DNA from: Pseudomonadota bacterium
Lineage (GTDB): Bacteria; Pseudomonadota; Gammaproteobacteria; Steroidobacterales; Steroidobacteraceae
Assembly: GCA_018241445.1 (NCBI GenBank)
Contig: JAFEDT010000017.1
Location: 1 to 64,000 of the forward strand
Direction: 5' to 3'
DNA length: 64,000 nucleotides
In this document: one piece after another, positions 60,283 through 64,000 of the stretch
Layout of the letters: every line of letters starts with the position of its first letter
How positions within the stretch are numbered: position 1 is the first letter of the stretch
Translations under genes and position numbers: made by a program
The notes under the pieces: model-generated
What the model saw: the letters and a program-made list of their open reading frames with translations, nothing else
What the model was told of the DNA's origin: nothing
Database searches by the model: none

Positions 60283-61500
60283 ATGGGTGCGTTCGAATAC
60301 AGCGCGCTGGACGCCGCCGGCAAGGAACGCCACGGCATCCTCGAGGGCGACACCCCACGCCATATCCGCCAGCTGCTGCGCGAGCGGCAGCTCCTGCCCG
60401 TCAGTGTCACCGAAGTCGCCCAGAAGGAGGCGCGCCAGCAGCGCCGCACCTTCAGCCTGCGCGGGCGCGTATCTTCCGCCGACCTCGCCCTGCTGACGCG
60501 CCAGCTCGCCACCCTGGTACGAGCCGGCCTGCCGCTGGAGGAAGCGCTCCTGGCAGTATCGCAGCAGACCGACAAGGAACGGGTGCAGAGCGTGGTGCTG
60601 GGGGTACGGGCACGCGTCATGGAGGGCCACACCCTCGCCGACGGCTTCGCCGAGTTCCCGCGGGTGTTCCCGGAAATCTATCGTGCCACCGTGGCCGCCG
60701 GCGAGCAGGCCGGCCACCTGGACAACGTGCTGGAGCGGCTGGCCGACTACACCGAGGGGCGCGAACAGATCCGCCAGAAGATGCTGGCCGCCCTGCTTTA
60801 CCCGATCGTGCTCACCGGCATGTGCTTTGTCATCGTGTCGATGATGCTGGTGTTCGTGGTGCCGAAGGTCGTCTCGGTGTTCGAGAGCACCAAGGCCAAA
60901 CTGCCGCTGATGACGCGCCTGCTGATCGGCACCAGCGGCTTCCTGCGGAATTACGGTATCTACCTGTTGATCGCCCTGGCCCTCGCAGTGTTCCTGTACC
61001 GCCGCTGGCAGCGCGATCCGCAGGCACAGCGGCGCGTCCAGCGCCTGCAACTGCGCGTGCCGATGATGGGAAAACTGGTGCGCGGCTTCAATACCGCGCG
61101 CTTCACACGCACCCTGAGCATCCTCTCCGGCAGCTCCGTGCCGGTGCTGGAGGCGCTGCGCATCGCCGCCGAGGTGGTCACCAACCTGCCGATGCGCGAC
61201 GCCGTCACCGAGGCGGCGGCCCGGGTGCGCGAGGGGGCGCCGATCGGCCGCTCGCTGGCGGCCAGCCGCCTGTTTCCGCCCATGTCCATTCACCTGATCT
61301 CCAGCGGCGAGTCCAGCGGCGAGCTGGACACAATGCTGGAGCGGGCAGCGATCAGCCAGGAGCGCGAACTGGACGGCCTGCTGGCCGCGCTGGTCGGCCT
61401 GCTCGGCCCACTGCTGATCGTCCTGATGGGGGTGCTGGTGATGGGCATTGTTTTTGCAATGCTGCTGCCGATTTTCCAGATGAACGAGCTCATCCACTGA
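60283..61500 (+). CDS. gspF: Type II secretion inner-membrane platform protein GspF
   Basis: 405 residues with two GspF domains and three membrane helices (about 170-200, 222-246 and 375-400). The start YSALDAAGKERHGILEGD, GLPLEEALLAVSQQTDK, and SSGESSGELDTMLERAA are the conserved pattern. It anchors GspE and is the polytopic core of the system. It begins six bases after gspE. No gspG follows; the next gene is a small acidic protein. Confidence 0.96.
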   Translation: MGAFEYSALDAAGKERHGILEGDTPRHIRQLLRERQLLPVSVTEVAQKEARQQRRTFSLRGRVSSADLALLTRQLATLVRAGLPLEEALLAVSQQTDKERVQSVVLGVRARVMEGHTLADGFAEFPRVFPEIYRATVAAGEQAGHLDNVLERLADYTEGREQIRQKMLAALLYPIVLTGMCFVIVSMMLVFVVPKVVSVFESTKAKLPLMTRLLIGTSGFLRNYGIYLLIALALAVFLYRRWQRDPQAQRRVQRLQLRVPMMGKLVRGFNTARFTRTLSILSGSSVPVLEALRIAAEVVTNLPMRDAVTEAAARVREGAPIGRSLAASRLFPPMSIHLISSGESSGELDTMLERAAISQERELDGLLAALVGLLGPLLIVLMGVLVMGIVFAMLLPIFQMNELIH

Positions 61501-61603
61501 CCGGAAGCGGCCGCGGAGCCCAAAGGCGTCGATAAACCATTGCAGTCGTCACGGCTTGTGATCTATTTTCGCGCCGTCGAAGGTGCGACAGTTCCGGTAG
61601 CGC

Positions 61604-61876
61604 ATGAGCGAGAAAACGGAAGCGGACGAATTCGAGGACGAAGAGGACGACGAGCCGGCCACCGAGGACGGCGACGTCGACCTGGACCAGGTCACCAAGG
61701 ACCTGGACCTGGCCAAGCGCCGCGCCCAGCAGGGCGGCGATCCGGCGTGGCGTCGCCTGGAGCGGCTGCTGGAGGACAAGCACACCGCCGAGCTCACCAG
61801 CGATTTCGAGGACTACGACATCGGGGCGCCGGAGGATGCGGCGCGCAAGCTGCGGCGCAAGCCACGCGGCGCCTAG
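61604..61876 (+). CDS. Small acidic conserved hypothetical protein
   Basis: 90 residues. The first 25 are almost all acidic (EFEDEEDDEPATEDGDVDLD), followed by a helical part PAWRRLERLLEDKHTAELTSDFEDYDI and a basic tail RKLRRKPRGA. I recall similar PxWRRLE...KxTAELxSDFxDYDI proteins in Xanthomonadales-like genomes but know no function. It lies where gspG would be expected, 103 bp after gspF, with only a weak ribosome site. Stop codon and the repeat at 61875 abut. Confidence 0.72.
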   Translation: MSEKTEADEFEDEEDDEPATEDGDVDLDQVTKDLDLAKRRAQQGGDPAWRRLERLLEDKHTAELTSDFEDYDIGAPEDAARKLRRKPRGA

Positions 61877-61992
61877 TACTCGGCCCAGCCGACGGGCCTC
61901 GCCCCTTCGGGGCCGCCGGTTGCTCGGTGCCTTCGGCACCTCGCCCTTCGGGCCGCCGCCAAGGCCGGCGTTCAAGGGCAATCCTGCCCTTA
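61875..61992. repeat. Dispersed hairpin-rich repeat, right copy
   Basis: Reverse complement of the 1-125 element. AGTACTCGGCCCAGCC, GGGCCTCGCCCC and GGGGCCGCCGG match, with loop differences (TTC for GCA). The hairpin at 61974-61991 (AAGGGCA-ATCC-TGCCCTT) corresponds to 43-64: the loop is the same, and the stem has different but complementary bases. Extra hairpins GGTGCC-TTC-GGCACC and GCCC-TTC-GGGC lie between. The stop codon of the imuC gene (61990-61992) lies inside it, so it could also act as that gene's terminator. Confidence 0.85.
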
Positions 61993-64000
61993 GTGAAAGT
62001 CCCGGGAGCGGGTCAGCAGTCCGCCGAGCAGCTGCGAGCGATCCAGCAGCCGGTGTGCGATCAGGTGTGTCACGCCGTCCTGCTGCTGCATTTCACCGTG
62101 TACTTCCATCAGGCGCGCTTCCAGCAGCGCGCGCCGCTGGGCGTCACCGACCCGCTGCCACACGATGACGTTGACCTGGCCGCTCTCGTCCTCCAGGGTG
62201 AGGAAGGTGACGCCACTGGCGGTCTGCGGGCGCTGGCGCATGAGCACCAGCCCGGCGGTGCGTACCTGTGCACCGTGACCCGCCTGCAGCAGCTGCGCGG
62301 CACTCATGAGCCGGCTGGCCCCCAAGCGCCCGCGCAGCAGCGCCAGCGGGTGACGCCCGAGGGTGAGCCCGATCGAGGCATAATCAGCCACGACGCCCTC
62401 ACCCTCCCGCGGTGCGGGGATAAGCGGCCGTCCCTCGATCACCTCGTTCCCCGCTTGAGCTGGTAGCAGCGGCAACGCAGTTTCGGTGCCGGCCACCTCC
62501 CAGAAAGCCAGGTGCCGGTTGCCGCACAGTGTGGCGAAGGCGCCCGCCGCCGCGAGCGCTTCCAGGTCGGTGCGGGTGAGGCCCGCGCGGGCCGCCAGGT
62601 CAGCGACGCTGGCGAAGGGCCGCGCGGCACGTGCGGCCACGAGACGGGTCACCGACGCCTGCGGCAGGGACTTCACCAGGCACAGCCCCAGGCGCAGCAC
62701 CGGCTCACCGTCGGCGCCATGTTCGAGCGCGCAATCCCAGTCGCTGACACAGGCGTCGACGGGGCGCACCTCCACGCCGTGGGCGCGCGCATCGCGCACC
62801 AGCTGTGCCGGCGCATAGAAACCCATCGGCTGGCTGTTGAGCAGCGCGCAGGCAAAGGCCGCCGGCTCGTGGTGCTTCAGCCAGGCGGAGTCGTACACCA
62901 GCAGCGCGAAGCTCATGGCGTGGGACTGGGGAAAGCCGTATTCCCCGAAGCCCGTCATCTGCTGGTAGATACGCTCGGCGAACTCCTGCGGATAGTTGCG
63001 CGCGCGCATGCCTGACAGCAGGCGCTCGCGAAAACCTTCCAGCCCGCCGGTGCGCTTCCAGGCCCCCATCGCCCGCCGCAACGCGTCCGCCTCCCCGGGG
63101 GTGAAACCGGCGGCGACGACAGCGATCTGCATCACCTGCTCCTGGAAGATCGGCACGCCCAGGGTCGGCTGCAGCACAGCGCGTATCTCCTCGCGGGGAT
63201 AGTCCACCTGCTCTGCACCGCTGCGGCGGCGCAGATAGGGATGCACCATGCCGCCCTGGATCGGACCGGGGCGCACGATCGCCACCTCGATCACCAGGTC
63301 AAAATAACACCGCGGCTGCAGGCGCGGCAGCATCGCCATCTGTGCCCGGGATTCGATCTGGAACACCCCGACGGTATCGGCGCGCGAGATCATCCGGTAG
63401 ACCTCGGCATCCTCGGCCGGCAGCATGCCGAGCGTGTGGTGTATGCCGCGGTAGGCGTGCACCAGGTCGAAGGCGCGCCGCAGTGCCGTCAGCATGCCCA
63501 GCGCCAGCAGGTCCACCTTCAGCAGGCCGAGTTCGTTGAGGTCGTCCTTGTCCCACTGCACCACGGTGCGCTCGGGCATCGCGGCGTTCTCGATGGGCAC
63601 CAGTTCCGCGAGCAGCCCGGCCGCGATGACAAAACCGCCGACATGCTGCGACAGGTGCCGCGGAAAGCCCGGAGGAGCCACCAGCACGGCGACCAGGGGC
63701 AGCAGGTGCTGCAGGGCCGGCGAGCGCAGGTCGAAGCCCGCCTGTGCCAGGCGCTCCCCCAGCATGGCGCTGCCGTCCCACCACTGCATCGCCTTCGCCA
63801 GCCGCAGACCCTCCCGGGCCTCCAGGCCGAATGCCCTGGCCAGGTCGCGCAGCGCGCTGCGCGGGCGGTAAGCGATCACCGTTGCGGCCAGCGCGGCACG
63901 CTCGCGGCCATACTTGCCATAGACGTACTGCAGCACCTCCTCGCGCCGCTCGTGCTCGAAGTCGACGTCGATGTCGGGGGGCTCACGGCGCTCGCGCGAA
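61990..64000 (-). CDS. imuC: Error-prone DNA polymerase ImuC/DnaE2, partial (5' end outside window)
   Basis: The C-terminal 670 or so residues are present; the N-terminal PHP and palm start are beyond the right edge. PPDIDVDFEHERREE at the edge carries two catalytic aspartates of C-family polymerases. IVRPGPIQGGMVHPYLRRR, PIFQEQVMQIAV, TGFGEYGFPQSHAMSFALLVYDSAWLK and an OB fold (TFLTLEDESGQVNVIVW) follow. Length and the QSHAxSFAxLVY region mark the DnaE2 rather than DnaE1 type. It belongs with ImuA/ImuB mutagenesis genes, probably encoded upstream outside the window. The stop lies in the dispersed repeat. Confidence 0.94.
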   Translation of the reverse strand, partial: SRERREPPDIDVDFEHERREEVLQYVYGKYGRERAALAATVIAYRPRSALRDLARAFGLEAREGLRLAKAMQWWDGSAMLGERLAQAGFDLRSPALQHLLPLVAVLVAPPGFPRHLSQHVGGFVIAAGLLAELVPIENAAMPERTVVQWDKDDLNELGLLKVDLLALGMLTALRRAFDLVHAYRGIHHTLGMLPAEDAEVYRMISRADTVGVFQIESRAQMAMLPRLQPRCYFDLVIEVAIVRPGPIQGGMVHPYLRRRSGAEQVDYPREEIRAVLQPTLGVPIFQEQVMQIAVVAAGFTPGEADALRRAMGAWKRTGGLEGFRERLLSGMRARNYPQEFAERIYQQMTGFGEYGFPQSHAMSFALLVYDSAWLKHHEPAAFACALLNSQPMGFYAPAQLVRDARAHGVEVRPVDACVSDWDCALEHGADGEPVLRLGLCLVKSLPQASVTRLVAARAARPFASVADLAARAGLTRTDLEALAAAGAFATLCGNRHLAFWEVAGTETALPLLPAQAGNEVIEGRPLIPAPREGEGVVADYASIGLTLGRHPLALLRGRLGASRLMSAAQLLQAGHGAQVRTAGLVLMRQRPQTASGVTFLTLEDESGQVNVIVWQRVGDAQRRALLEARLMEVHGEMQQQDGVTHLIAHRLLDRSQLLGGLLTRSRDFH

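Overview
The window is high-GC, gene-dense chromosomal DNA from a gammaproteobacterium. The marker order rarA-lolA-ftsK, trxB-aat-infA and clpA-clpS, large TonB-dependent receptors, type II secretion genes and an ImuC-type polymerase all fit. A lineage near Xanthomonadales, Nevskiales or Steroidobacterales is plausible, but I cannot place it from sequence alone. No stretch longer than 300 bases lacks a gene or repeat.

Region 1 (256-11837) is a one-carbon module. A tight plus-strand operon encodes a corrinoid protein, a DUF1638 protein, a small PF13769 protein, a Cys-rich MTHFR-C/MetV-like protein, methylenetetrahydrofolate reductase, a methyltetrahydrofolate:corrinoid methyltransferase and a RACo-type ferredoxin/ASKHA reactivase. 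An Asp-nucleophile hydrolase and a VOC protein follow. A convergent MttB-superfamily methyltransferase faces the operon. Together they could take a methyl group from an unidentified methylated compound, pass it through cobalamin to tetrahydrofolate and oxidise it. PurU nearby could release formate. A MauD-like thioredoxin and a TMEM175-like channel lie among these genes.

Region 2 (11950-13010) holds small HutD and GFA genes downstream of a secreted prolyl oligopeptidase (to 15148).

Region 3 (15219-28451) is a nucleoside and purine scavenging island. It has an exported atypical nucleoside hydrolase, a double-domain ALDH16-type dehydrogenase, deoxyribose-phosphate aldolase, a GRP-type transporter, ribokinase, a LacI regulator, a TonB receptor, an AzgA-type purine permease, a purine phosphoribosyltransferase and an adenine-deaminase-type enzyme. 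It contains the steps to import nucleosides or bases, split them, and feed both the base and the (deoxy)ribose into metabolism.

Region 4 (28532-43602) begins with an exported YncE-like beta-propeller and tRNA-Ser(UGA), followed by periplasmic amine oxidation. It has an FAD amine oxidase, TauE and ParB-like genes, the heavy and light chains of a TTQ amine dehydrogenase (closest in my reading to aromatic amine dehydrogenase), two monoheme cytochromes c, an exported amidohydrolase, SlyX, a Tat-exported spermidine-dehydrogenase-like flavoprotein, a TonB receptor and an IclR regulator. The same 14-bp motif lies before the IclR gene and between the FAD oxidase and dehydrogenase genes, with a degenerate copy before the TonB receptor. 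This suggests one regulon.

Region 5 (43670-64000) is conserved housekeeping: serS, rarA, lolA, ftsK, trxB, a FemAB-like gene, aat, infA, clpA and clpS. It continues with gspC-D-E-F of type II secretion, which stops before gspG and whose GspE lacks the usual zinc cysteines. A small acidic protein gene and the 3' part of an imuC/dnaE2 gene that runs off the right edge close the window. Two families of dispersed hairpin repeats occur, one at both window ends and one beside serS and infA.
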